The notes beneath the pieces are model-generated. The model searched no databases and was not told where the DNA came from. It was given only the letters and a program-made list of their open reading frames with translations. A program made the translations under genes and the position numbers. This document shows, in pieces, positions 33,542-41,992 of a stretch of 64,000 nt of DNA. The DNA comes from DASZQY01 sp035548515 (GTDB taxonomy: Bacteria > Pseudomonadota > Alphaproteobacteria > Rhizobiales > Kaistiaceae): positions 225,458 to 289,457 of the forward strand of contig DASZSW010000018.1 in NCBI GenBank assembly GCA_035548515.1, in the 5' to 3' direction. The stretch's first letter is position 1, and each line of letters begins with the position of its first letter.

Positions 33542-36214
33542 TTAGCTCGAGTCCCGGAAGGTCGGATTTCGCTTGCTGCGGAATGCAGCGAGGCCGTCCG
33601 TCAGATCGCCGCCGCGAATATGCATCTCGAACCGCTCGAGCTCGGCCCGGATCCGCCGGGCGCGGGTCTCTGTATGAGCGATCTGTCCGGTCAACGTCTT
33701 GATATGGCGTATGGCCTCGGGACTACGCTGACAGATGTCGCGCGCCAGTTCCCTCGCCCGCTCCATCAGGCGATCGGCCGGCACCACCTCGTTGATCAGC
33801 CCCCAATCGCGCAGGGTCTTCGCGTCCATGAGCGCCGCCGTATAGAAAAGTTGCGCGGCGCGCGATGGACCGATCCGCTCGACCAGCCTGACAGTCGCGC
33901 CGCCGGCAGGAACAACGCCGTACTTCGCGTGGCCATCGCCGATGCGGGCGTCTTCTGCCGCAAGGATGATGTCGCAGCACAGCAGCAGCTCCAGACCGCC
34001 CGCGACCGTCACGCCGTTGACCGCACCGATGACGGGCACCGGCAGATCCTCGACCTGCTGGATCACATCCTGATTGTAGCGCAGCGTGTCGAGCAGCCGG
34101 GTGCCGCCGGCCTTCAGCATCGTCTCGAACTCAATGAGATCCCCGCCAGCGCAGAATGCGCGGCCAGCGCCTGTCAGGATCACTGCACGCAGCCCGGGCA
34201 GGTCAGCCAAGCCGCGAACGCGCCGTTCCAGGGATCGCATCATGGCCTCGGACGCAGCGTTCATATTCTCGGGCCGGTCGAGGGTGAGCGTTGCGATCCC
34301 ATCGTCGAATGTGAAGCGCACCGGCTCGCTGGCCTGCATGTCAGGGCGGCGCATAATGTAAGTCTGCGGCAGCGGCTTGAGCGCCGCTTCCAGATCCGCA
34401 ATCCCTTGCGGGACGCCCGAAAGGACGACCTCGACGACGGTCCGCTTCTGCCCGTCCATCGAAACCTCGACCGTGGCGGATGTGGCAGGTCCACACACAC
34501 GCTCGACTTCCAGCCGCACCTTCTCCTTGATCGCGAGATCGCGGAGCGCGGGCTTGAAGATTTTGCCCACCGCCGTGACCGGCAGCGCGTCGATGACGAG
34601 GACGCTGCGTGGCCGCGCCGGCGGCTCGTGGACGTTTGCTTCGAGATATGCCCTCAGCCGATCGAGATCGATCTGCGCGCCCGGCGCCGGTACGACGAAC
34701 AGCGCGGGCACCTCGCCGGCGTACTGGTCCGGCATCCCGACGGCCGCGCTGATATGCACACCGGGGAAACGGTTCGCGACGTCTTCGATGGCCACGGGGT
34801 CGATGTTGTGGCCGCTGCGGACAATCAGGTCCTTCTCACGGCCCGTCAGCACCAGACGCCCATCGGCACTGAGGTAACCGACATCGCCTGTCGTCAGCCA
34901 TCCGTCAGCGCTGAGCGTGCCGATGTTGTGCGCCGGATCGACGTAGCCCGGAAAGACCTGGGGACCTCTGATCTGCACCGACCCGCTTTCCTCCGGCGCG
35001 CAGATGTCAGTGTCGGAACCCAGCCGGACGATCCGCGTCTCCGAGTATGGCGAACGGAAACCGACGCTGCCCGCGACGGGGGTGCCCCTTGCCGGGTTGA
35101 ACGCGATCGCGGCGGCGGTCTCCGTCATGCCGTACGTCTCGAAGATCGGCAGTCCGGTCGTCGCCATGAAGCGCGCCCCAACAGCCGCCGGCAGCGCCGC
35201 CCCACCGGTGATGACCAGCCGTACGGTCGAGACATCTGAGCCGGGCTTCCAGCTGTTGGTGACGGCGGCAAGCGACGTCGGCACGCCACCGATGACCGTC
35301 ATGCGGAAGCTTTCCACCAGACGCCAATAATTTTCGACGACGGCTTGCGATCGCATCCCGTAGGGCGATGGCACGATGATGTGGCCACCGGCAGCAAGCG
35401 GGGCGAGACCGACCGTCATCGTCCCGCCGACGTGAAAGAACGGGAAACCGTTGATGACGATGTCGTTTTCGTCGTAGGCGAACACCTGCCCGAAGCCGAA
35501 GGCAGCGTGTATCTGGTTGCCGTGGGTGAGTTGCACCAGCTTCGGCCGGCCCGTCGTGCCGCCGGTATGGAACAGCGCGCAGACGGTGTCGCGGTTCTTC
35601 GCGGGGGCAAAGTCGAGGCGATCCGCACGGCACGCCGCCAGCGCCGCGTGCAAGTCGGTGTATCGGGCCGGCAGCGTGCCGCTGCCACCGATCACCAGCA
35701 CCCGGGTCAGGGTCCGGACCTGGCTCAGTATGCCCTCAGCCTTGGCCCAGCACGTTTCGTCCAGCTCAGCCGCGGGCAGCACGAGGATGGTCGCCTTTTC
35801 GGCGTTCAGCAGATCGACGATGGCATCGCGGCTCAGCAGATAATTCAGCGCGCTCGCCACGCCCGCGACCTGGGCACCGAGCAGCAGAGCCGGGACCTCC
35901 GGCAGCGTCGGCGTCAGAAAGGCGGCGACGCCGCTTCCGGGCTTAAGCCCGAGCGAGGCAAAGAGATTTGCGGCGCGGGTAACCTCACCGAGAAGCGCGC
36001 GGTGCGTCAGCGACACGCCGATATCGTTTGGATCGGGCGAGCGCAGCATCGTGAGCGCCTTGCGTTCGCCGACGCGTTGCGCCGTCGCCAGAAACAGGTC
36101 GTAGAGATTGTGTGCCGTGACAAGCTCGTCGTAGGGATGCCGCTCGATGGCGGCGACGTCCTCGATCGTGCGCACATCCATCACCGGACGCGTCGTCCTC
36201 AGGATGCGCTCCAT
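33542..36214 (-). CDS. fusion of acyl-CoA synthetase (AMP-forming) and enoyl-CoA hydratase/isomerase
   Basis: One uninterrupted 890-residue protein. Residues 1-~620 are an AMP-dependent ligase: HTGGTTGRPKLVQLTHGN binds ATP, ETYGMTETAAAI and GWLTTGDVGYLSADGRLVL follow, and the catalytic Lys is in AVGKIFKPAL. Residues ~626-890 are a crotonase: FCAGGDLIEF forms the oxyanion hole and AGGLELLLCCD keeps the first catalytic Glu. By my alignment the second Glu is replaced by His in GDGHAKYG. It would make an acyl-CoA and possibly act on its unsaturated form. The ATG at 36214 shares one base with the ATPase stop (TGATG); the longer open frame upstream is a shadow of the ATPase. Confidence 0.92.
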   Translation of the reverse strand: MERILRTTRPVMDVRTIEDVAAIERHPYDELVTAHNLYDLFLATAQRVGERKALTMLRSPDPNDIGVSLTHRALLGEVTRAANLFASLGLKPGSGVAAFLTPTLPEVPALLLGAQVAGVASALNYLLSRDAIVDLLNAEKATILVLPAAELDETCWAKAEGILSQVRTLTRVLVIGGSGTLPARYTDLHAALAACRADRLDFAPAKNRDTVCALFHTGGTTGRPKLVQLTHGNQIHAAFGFGQVFAYDENDIVINGFPFFHVGGTMTVGLAPLAAGGHIIVPSPYGMRSQAVVENYWRLVESFRMTVIGGVPTSLAAVTNSWKPGSDVSTVRLVITGGAALPAAVGARFMATTGLPIFETYGMTETAAAIAFNPARGTPVAGSVGFRSPYSETRIVRLGSDTDICAPEESGSVQIRGPQVFPGYVDPAHNIGTLSADGWLTTGDVGYLSADGRLVLTGREKDLIVRSGHNIDPVAIEDVANRFPGVHISAAVGMPDQYAGEVPALFVVPAPGAQIDLDRLRAYLEANVHEPPARPRSVLVIDALPVTAVGKIFKPALRDLAIKEKVRLEVERVCGPATSATVEVSMDGQKRTVVEVVLSGVPQGIADLEAALKPLPQTYIMRRPDMQASEPVRFTFDDGIATLTLDRPENMNAASEAMMRSLERRVRGLADLPGLRAVILTGAGRAFCAGGDLIEFETMLKAGGTRLLDTLRYNQDVIQQVEDLPVPVIGAVNGVTVAGGLELLLCCDIILAAEDARIGDGHAKYGVVPAGGATVRLVERIGPSRAAQLFYTAALMDAKTLRDWGLINEVVPADRLMERARELARDICQRSPEAIRHIKTLTGQIAHTETRARRIRAELERFEMHIRGGDLTDGLAAFRSKRNPTFRDSS

Positions 36215-37710
36215 CAATGCACCGCCGCGTACATGATCGTCTGCTCGTCGGCCTTGTGGCCATCGAACTCCTCGACGATGCGGCCCTGGCGGCAAACCAG
36301 GATGCGGTCGGAAAGCTGCAATATCTCCGGCAGGTAAGACGAAATGACCATCACGGCGATGCCGTCGTCGGCGAGCCGGTTGATCAACTGGTGAATCTCG
36401 GCGATGGCGCCGACATCGACGCCGCGCGTCGGTTCGTCGAAGACGATGAGCCGCGGCTTCTGGACCAGCGCCTTGGCGACGACGACCTTCTGCTGATTGC
36501 CGCCAGACAACTCGATCACGCGGGCGTCGGCATCGATCGCCTTCACATCGAGCGCGGTGATCCATTGCTGGGCGACGGCGCGCATCTCGCTCATATTGAC
36601 CGTGGCCGAGGTGCTCCGCCCGCCAGCGAGCGCCGCCAGGTAAATGTTCTCGGCGATCGACATGGTCTCGAAGAAACCTTCGAGCTTGCGATCTTCGGTG
36701 ACGTAGATGATGCCGTCGCGCACGGCGGGCCGCGGCGCCCGATAGCGCACCGAACGCCCGTCGAGGCGCACCTGTCCGCCATGGAACAGGTCGCGCTTCA
36801 ACACGCCGGCGACGACCTTCGCGGCTTCGGTGCGGCCGGAGCCGATGAGCCCGAAGACCGAGGTGATCTGCCCGGCAAAGACCGAAAAGGACGTGTTGCG
36901 CACGACGTTGCCCATCGACAGGTTCTGCACGCTCAGAACCTTGTCTCCGGCCGGCCGTGGCTTGCGGTCCCTGTGGGAGCCATAGAGTTCGCCGGTGAGC
37001 GTGCGGCCGACCATGGCGCGTACGATTTTCTCGCGGTCGAAGGCTGCCGTCACGTCGGTCACCACATGCCGGCCATCGCGCATGACCGTGATGCGGTCGG
37101 CAATGTTCAGGGCCTCCTCCAGCGCGTGCGAGATGAAGATGACCGACACGCCGCGCTGCTTCAGCCGCCCGACGAGCGAGAAGAATTGGTGCTTCTCCTC
37201 CGGCGTCAACGTCGCCGTCGGCTCGTCGAAGATGATGACCTGCGCGTTGTGATGCACCGCGCGGGCGATCTCCACCATCTGCTTCTGCCCGGCGCCGAGA
37301 CCCGACACCAGCGCCGTCGGATCGACGTGGAAGTTGAGCGACTGGAGGAACTGCTGGCCGGCGATGTAGATGCCGCGCAGCCGGTGGAACCGCTTGGCAT
37401 CCGTCAGGTAGATGTTCTGCGCCACGGTGAGCGACGGGACGAGGCTCGTCTCCTGATAGACCATCGCTATGCCGCGCTTCAGCGCCTCGGATGGCGAACT
37501 CAGCGCCACTTTCTCTCCGCCGATCAGAATCTCGCCGGCCGTGGGCTGCACCACGCCGGCGATCATCTTGGTCAGCGTCGACTTGCCGGCGCCGTTTTCG
37601 CCGAGCAACGCGTGTACCTCGCCGCGCTCGAGCGTGAAGGACACGTCCTTCACCGCGACGACGCCGCGATATTCCTTGGTAGCGTTGCGGACCTCGACAA
37701 CGGCGGTCAT
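36214..37710 (-). CDS. ribose-type sugar ABC importer ATPase (RbsA/XylG/MglA family)
   Basis: A 498-residue protein with two nucleotide-binding domains. Domain 1 has Walker A GENGAGKST, signature SGLGAGQKQMVEIARAV and Walker B VIIFDEPTATLT. Domain 2 has the degenerate Walker A GLIGSGRTEAAKVV normal for this family, signature LSGGNQQKVVVAKAL and Walker B LIVFDEPTRGVDVGA. It energises the two permeases encoded upstream. The start ATG at 37710 overlaps the SMP-30 stop (ATGA), and the stop overlaps the ligase fusion start, which ties uptake to CoA activation. Confidence 0.95.
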   Translation of the reverse strand: MTAVVEVRNATKEYRGVVAVKDVSFTLERGEVHALLGENGAGKSTLTKMIAGVVQPTAGEILIGGEKVALSSPSEALKRGIAMVYQETSLVPSLTVAQNIYLTDAKRFHRLRGIYIAGQQFLQSLNFHVDPTALVSGLGAGQKQMVEIARAVHHNAQVIIFDEPTATLTPEEKHQFFSLVGRLKQRGVSVIFISHALEEALNIADRITVMRDGRHVVTDVTAAFDREKIVRAMVGRTLTGELYGSHRDRKPRPAGDKVLSVQNLSMGNVVRNTSFSVFAGQITSVFGLIGSGRTEAAKVVAGVLKRDLFHGGQVRLDGRSVRYRAPRPAVRDGIIYVTEDRKLEGFFETMSIAENIYLAALAGGRSTSATVNMSEMRAVAQQWITALDVKAIDADARVIELSGGNQQKVVVAKALVQKPRLIVFDEPTRGVDVGAIAEIHQLINRLADDGIAVMVISSYLPEILQLSDRILVCRQGRIVEEFDGHKADEQTIMYAAVH

Positions 37711-38795
37711 GTCGCGCCTTCCGCGACCGTGGAAAGCGGCAGCGACACGACGACGCCGTCGCCATGTGCCGCGACGTAGAGCCGGCCGTCGTGCTCCGCG
37801 GCGCTGGTGACGCCGTGCGTGGCGCCATCGGCTCGACTCTGGAGGCTCGAGCGCGGCTGGAAGGTCCGATCGAGCTTCACGCACAGGCCGACGGACATCG
37901 TCGGCGCCCATGGCTTGAGCATGCCGAGGTGCTTTACGCCGCCGCCCTGCAGCGATTCGTAGAAGCTGCGCCCAGACCTCAATCTGGGCGCCACCCAGTA
38001 GGCCTGCGGCACTTCGGCCATCATCCGCCTGCGATAGACCGGCTCGCGCAGGACGAACTCCACAAGCTGCGTGCGCGGCGCGAACAGCGCCAGCCAATAG
38101 CCGTCCGCTGCCCGCGCTATGCGTCCCGGATAGGCGGGCAGATCGGCGTAGAGCACCTGCCTCTTCGCCGTAGTCGCCATGTCGATGCGCGTGATCTGGT
38201 GCCGCCAGGCCTCGGAGACGACGACGTCCGCGCCGTCGACGGTCAGCCCGGATGGCCAGGCGATGCCGTCGACGACGAGGGTGGCGGCGCCGCTTGCGAG
38301 ATCGATGCGCCAGATACCGCCGGAGGCGTTGCGCTCGAGAAGGTCGCGCTGCCAGTCGTTGAGGCGGTTGGTCGCCGAGCCGTTGGCGACGATGAGCGCG
38401 CCGTCTGCTGCGACCATGGCCGTGATGGCCGTGACGCCATCGGCGCGGTAGCGGCGTCCGTCGAACGGGCCGCCTTCGACGCGGATCTCGCCATCCTCCA
38501 GCGCAATCGCGAGGGCCGCTTCGCCGACACTCGCGAGGCAGGCGACCGCAGACGGATAGGTGCGGCGTGGTTGCCATGTGCCGTCGGCGCCGAGGGTGAA
38601 CACCGCGTCGCCGGCCGATGCCACCAGCGCATCGCCCTGAGAGGCGAGGCAGTCGACGTCCTTCAGTGGGGCCCGCACGGTAGCTTCGTCGAGTTTGCTG
38701 TTCGAGCGGAGTGCGCCGTCGAACGGCGGCACAGTCACCGCCGCGTCGCCGCGCCCCACCAGGCTGTCGAATGCCCGGGCGAGGCCGCCGATCAC
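37707..38795 (-). CDS. SMP-30/strictosidine-synthase-like beta-propeller protein with degenerate metal site
   Basis: A 362-residue six-bladed propeller related to the C-terminal half of the neighbouring permease fusion. LPAYPGRIARAADGYWLALF here lines up with LPGYPDNINRASDGTYWLAL there. In the fused copy the three expected calcium/zinc ligands (Glu in GPED, Asn in FPNGI, Asp in YPDNI) are present. Here the same places read LKDV, WPSGL and YPGRI, so all three seem lost. It may be a binding or regulatory paralogue rather than a lactonase. The GTG at 38795 overlaps the upstream stop as GTGA and is preferred over the TTG at 38807. No signal peptide is seen. Confidence 0.8.
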   Translation of the reverse strand: MIGGLARAFDSLVGRGDAAVTVPPFDGALRSNSKLDEATVRAPLKDVDCLASQGDALVASAGDAVFTLGADGTWQPRRTYPSAVACLASVGEAALAIALEDGEIRVEGGPFDGRRYRADGVTAITAMVAADGALIVANGSATNRLNDWQRDLLERNASGGIWRIDLASGAATLVVDGIAWPSGLTVDGADVVVSEAWRHQITRIDMATTAKRQVLYADLPAYPGRIARAADGYWLALFAPRTQLVEFVLREPVYRRRMMAEVPQAYWVAPRLRSGRSFYESLQGGGVKHLGMLKPWAPTMSVGLCVKLDRTFQPRSSLQSRADGATHGVTSAAEHDGRLYVAAHGDGVVVSLPLSTVAEGAT

Positions 38796-40906
38796 GACCG
38801 CCTCCAATAGGACGTCTGGCCGGTCCAGTTCGGATCGACGCCTTCGAGCTTAAGGCGCCCGACACGATTGTTGAGGATGCCGCCGATGTAGAGGTGGCCC
38901 TTGTGCTCGCGCATCGATGTGATCATCGGATGATTTTCGCCGCCGCGATCCCACAGGGTCTCGATAATGCGTCCGCCCTCGTCGAAGCGGACGATGCAAC
39001 CGGTGTTGATGTTGGGGTACATCCACTCGTCAGGCGCGATGCGCCGCGCCATGCGGCGGCGGAAGCCGGGCATCTTCAGCGCCAGATCGAACGAGGGGGT
39101 CCGCATGCCGACCAGCGCCAGCCAGTAGGTGCCGTCCGAGGCGCGGTTGATGTTGTCGGGGTAACCCGGCAGATCGCCGATCACGACCTCGACCTGTCCC
39201 TTCTTCGGCCCGTCGAACCAGTAGCGGCTGATGCGGCAGGCCCAGGTCTCGGCGTAGAAGAACGACTGGCCGTCGTGCGCCATGCAGATGCCGTTCGGGA
39301 AGACGAGATTCTTCAGCACCGTGCGCGTCGCCCCGGTGTTGGGATCGAAGCAGATGATGCGGCCGTTGCCGCGCGACTCCAGGCAGTCGACCGGCCACTC
39401 GTGCATCTCGTAGCGCACCGTCGCTTCGCTGAAGAAGACGCGGCCATCGGGCGCGATGTCGAGATCGTCGGCGAGCCTGAGGCGTGAATCGTCGATGACG
39501 GAGAACCACGAACGGTTCGTCTCGTCAGTGAGCTTCTCGATCTGCCGGTTGCGGGTAACACGGTAGAGGCCCATGCCACCGATGCAGCACAGCAGCGAGC
39601 CATCGCGGGCGAATGCGAGGCCGAGCGGCCGGCCGCCAATGTGGACGAAGACTTCCTGCCGCGCGTAGTCAGGCGCGAAGAAGCGCACGATGTCGCCGGT
39701 GCGGTTGCCGACGTAGATGTTGTCCTCCTCGTCGAGGATCACGTCTTCCGGTCCGTCGATGCGGTCGAGGCCGATCGCTTCCACCGGCCGCAGCCTGTCG
39801 TTCAGCGCGTAGGGCGACGCGCCCTCCGTGGCAGGGGCCGGCGGCAGCTCCGCAAAGGTCGGCGAGACGTAGACCTTCGACAGGAACTTCAGCCGATTCT
39901 TCAGCCACCGCACGTCGATGGCCACCGCCGCCAGGAGCACCAGCCCGATCAGCAGCGAGCTGCCGCCGCGGATGACGCCGAGGCGCACCAGACTGTTGAC
40001 CAGGATCATCACTGTGACCGAGCCGATGATGGCCTTGGCGGCGGAGCCGCGGCCGCCGCCAAGGCTGTTGCCGCCCAGGACCGCCGCGGTGAGCGCCGTG
40101 ATTTCGAGCCCAACGCCGGTGTCGGCGCCGGCGCCGCCCAGCCTGGAGGCCAGAAGAATGCCGGAGAGCGCGGCGAGCGTTCCCGACACGACGTACGTCA
40201 GGCAGATCACCCGCCGGACGGGGATGCCGACGTTATGCGCGGAACGGCGCGAACCGCCGACCGCCAGCACCTGCCAGCCGGCCCGCGTGCGGGTGAGGAC
40301 CAGATGCGCGGTCAAGGCAACGACGAGAATAACCACGACGCTGAAGGGCACGCCGAAGACGGAACCCTCGCCGAAATAGTACCAGAGGTCGGAGTCTGGG
40401 AGGTTGGTGGCGATGTCGACCGAGTACTTGAGTAGCAGCATGTCGACCACCGCACGGACGATGATCAGCGTCACGAGCGTGGTGAGGAAGGCGCGGAGGC
40501 GCAGGTAGCCGACGAGCAGACCGTTCACCAGGCCGACAGCCGCCCCGCACGCGAGCGTGCCGGCTACCACCGCCCACACCGGCCAGCCGGCAACGCTGAT
40601 CAAAGCCAGCGCGACGATGTTGCCGAGCGCGAATGTCGAGCCCACGCTGAGGTCGATGCCGCCGGCGACCATGACGATCATCAGCGCGACCACGATCAGG
40701 GCGAATTCCCCCCACTGGCGCGTCAGGTTGGCGATGTTGGCGGCGCTGAAGAAATCCGGGATCAGCCAACCGAACACAACAATCGCCGTGACGAGAATCA
40801 GCAGCGGGATCGCGTTGTCGATCCAGCGCTTGGTCAGGATTTCGCCGAGAAGGTGATCAGGCACGTAGCGATAGCGCCAGCGCACGATCCTGTCTGATAC
40901 AGCCAT
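38792..40906 (-). CDS. fusion of ribose-type ABC permease and SMP-30/gluconolactonase-like domain
   Basis: A 704-residue protein. Residues ~30-335 are an RbsC-type permease with about nine to ten helices; key stretches are VMVAGGIDLSVGSTFALGN and EITALTAAVLGGNSLGGGRG. After a ~30-residue Pro-rich linker (AELPPAPATEG), residues ~365-700 are a six-bladed SMP-30/strictosidine-synthase-like propeller with putative metal ligands Glu, Asn and Asp in GPEDVILD, FPNGICMAHDG and YPDNINRASDG. If the permease C-terminus is cytoplasmic, as in RbsC, the propeller would sit at the channel exit and could process the substrate as it enters. It overlaps the next gene by four bases. Confidence 0.92.
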   Translation of the reverse strand: MAVSDRIVRWRYRYVPDHLLGEILTKRWIDNAIPLLILVTAIVVFGWLIPDFFSAANIANLTRQWGEFALIVVALMIVMVAGGIDLSVGSTFALGNIVALALISVAGWPVWAVVAGTLACGAAVGLVNGLLVGYLRLRAFLTTLVTLIIVRAVVDMLLLKYSVDIATNLPDSDLWYYFGEGSVFGVPFSVVVILVVALTAHLVLTRTRAGWQVLAVGGSRRSAHNVGIPVRRVICLTYVVSGTLAALSGILLASRLGGAGADTGVGLEITALTAAVLGGNSLGGGRGSAAKAIIGSVTVMILVNSLVRLGVIRGGSSLLIGLVLLAAVAIDVRWLKNRLKFLSKVYVSPTFAELPPAPATEGASPYALNDRLRPVEAIGLDRIDGPEDVILDEEDNIYVGNRTGDIVRFFAPDYARQEVFVHIGGRPLGLAFARDGSLLCCIGGMGLYRVTRNRQIEKLTDETNRSWFSVIDDSRLRLADDLDIAPDGRVFFSEATVRYEMHEWPVDCLESRGNGRIICFDPNTGATRTVLKNLVFPNGICMAHDGQSFFYAETWACRISRYWFDGPKKGQVEVVIGDLPGYPDNINRASDGTYWLALVGMRTPSFDLALKMPGFRRRMARRIAPDEWMYPNINTGCIVRFDEGGRIIETLWDRGGENHPMITSMREHKGHLYIGGILNNRVGRLKLEGVDPNWTGQTSYWRRS

Positions 40907-40934
40907 GAGACTCTATCGCTGAGACGAAGGGGAG

Positions 40935-40961
40935 GACGCGGGTGGGTTCGCCACCCGCGTC
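40935..40961 (-). terminator. intercistronic hairpin after the binding-protein gene
   Basis: A perfect 11-base-pair stem (GACGCGGGTGG at 40935-40945, loop GTTCG, complement at 40951-40961) lies 11 bases after the binding-protein stop and before the permease fusion. There is no T-run. It likely slows mRNA decay so that binding protein is made in excess over the membrane parts. Confidence 0.7.
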
Positions 40962-40972
40962 CGGCTGGCCGC

Positions 40973-41968
40973 CTACTTCTTGGCCGCCATGTCCCAACAC
41001 GACGCCGCGCTCATGTTGTCCTTCGTCAGGAACGTCAGCGGCGTGAACAGCGTGGTCTTGTTGGTCCCCGCAGGCTGCTTCAGCTGCAGCATCTGCTCGA
41101 TCAGGTTCGCCATGTCGCGCGCCTGACCCGGAACGAAGTACACCGCGACTTCGGAGAAGGCGCCGCTCGCCAGGCTGTCGCAATCCAGCCGGCTGCCGCC
41201 GCCCTGCGTCAGCAGATACACGTTCTTGCCGGACTCCTTGATCGCAGCGGCTGTGCCGACGTCCATCACATCCCAGAAGCTGGCGATCGCGCACAGGTCG
41301 GGATTCTGCTGGATGACGGTCGCGGCGATGTTCTTCGCCTTCGTCGAATCCCAGTCAGCCGCCTGGTTTGATACGAGCTTCACGTCAGGATGCTGGGACA
41401 GGACCTTGTTGATGCCCTCCATCTGATAGATGCTCGCCGCTGCGGTCAGCACGCCCTGCGTGATCGCCACCTTGCCGCTGCCGCCGTTGGCGGGCGAGCA
41501 TTTGTCGACCAGCCGCTGGCCTATCTTCTCGCCGAGGCCTACGTAGTCGACGCCGACGAACGCGTCGGTCGAGAAGCTGGAGCGCATGTTGACTTGCACC
41601 ACGTAGATGCCGGCCTCTTCCGCTTTCTTCAGCAGGCGGGCGTAGGACTGCACATCCGGATTGTGGACGACGATCACGTCCGGCTTCTCGGCAATCAGCG
41701 AGGTGATCGCCTGCGCGCCGGCATCGGTGCTCCAGTTCGGATCGCGGACCTCGAAGGTCACGCCGAGCGGTTCCAGCGCCGACTTGAGTCCGGCAGCCCA
41801 GCCCTCCGTGAGGTCAAAGCCCATCGCGACCGGGATGTAGGCGACCTTCTTGCCCTTGAACGCGTCGTAGTACGGAGCCCGTGTCGGGTCGTCGATGCCC
41901 TGCGCCATCGCGGCACCGGCATAGAGTGCGGTAGCGGCTGCAAGCAGCGTCATCTTGATCAGTTTCAT
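40973..41968 (-). CDS. periplasmic substrate-binding protein of ribose-type ABC importer
   Basis: A 331-residue type-I periplasmic binding protein. The signal peptide MKLIKMTLLAAATALYAGAA should be cut after AMA. The mature part shows VAYIPVAMGFDLTEGWAAGL, KPDVIVVHNPDVQSYARLL and VYLLTQGGGSRLDC, an arrangement like RbsB and related aldose or xenobiotic binders. Two Cys late in the protein could pair. The ATG at 41968 has GGAGGAA upstream; a longer form from 41983 is less likely. Binding proteins of this class also take autoinducer-2 and cyclitols, so the ligand is open. Confidence 0.9.
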   Translation of the reverse strand: MKLIKMTLLAAATALYAGAAMAQGIDDPTRAPYYDAFKGKKVAYIPVAMGFDLTEGWAAGLKSALEPLGVTFEVRDPNWSTDAGAQAITSLIAEKPDVIVVHNPDVQSYARLLKKAEEAGIYVVQVNMRSSFSTDAFVGVDYVGLGEKIGQRLVDKCSPANGGSGKVAITQGVLTAAASIYQMEGINKVLSQHPDVKLVSNQAADWDSTKAKNIAATVIQQNPDLCAIASFWDVMDVGTAAAIKESGKNVYLLTQGGGSRLDCDSLASGAFSEVAVYFVPGQARDMANLIEQMLQLKQPAGTNKTTLFTPLTFLTKDNMSAASCWDMAAKK

Positions 41969-41992
41969 GCGTCTTCCTCCCATTGGACGTTT

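Noticed and set aside
36215..37828. N-terminal extension of the ligase/hydratase frame to 1428 residues
   Set aside because: This part is an out-of-frame shadow of the ABC ATPase. It is Arg/Gly-rich with no domain, and the ATG at 36214 starts exactly at the ATPase stop.
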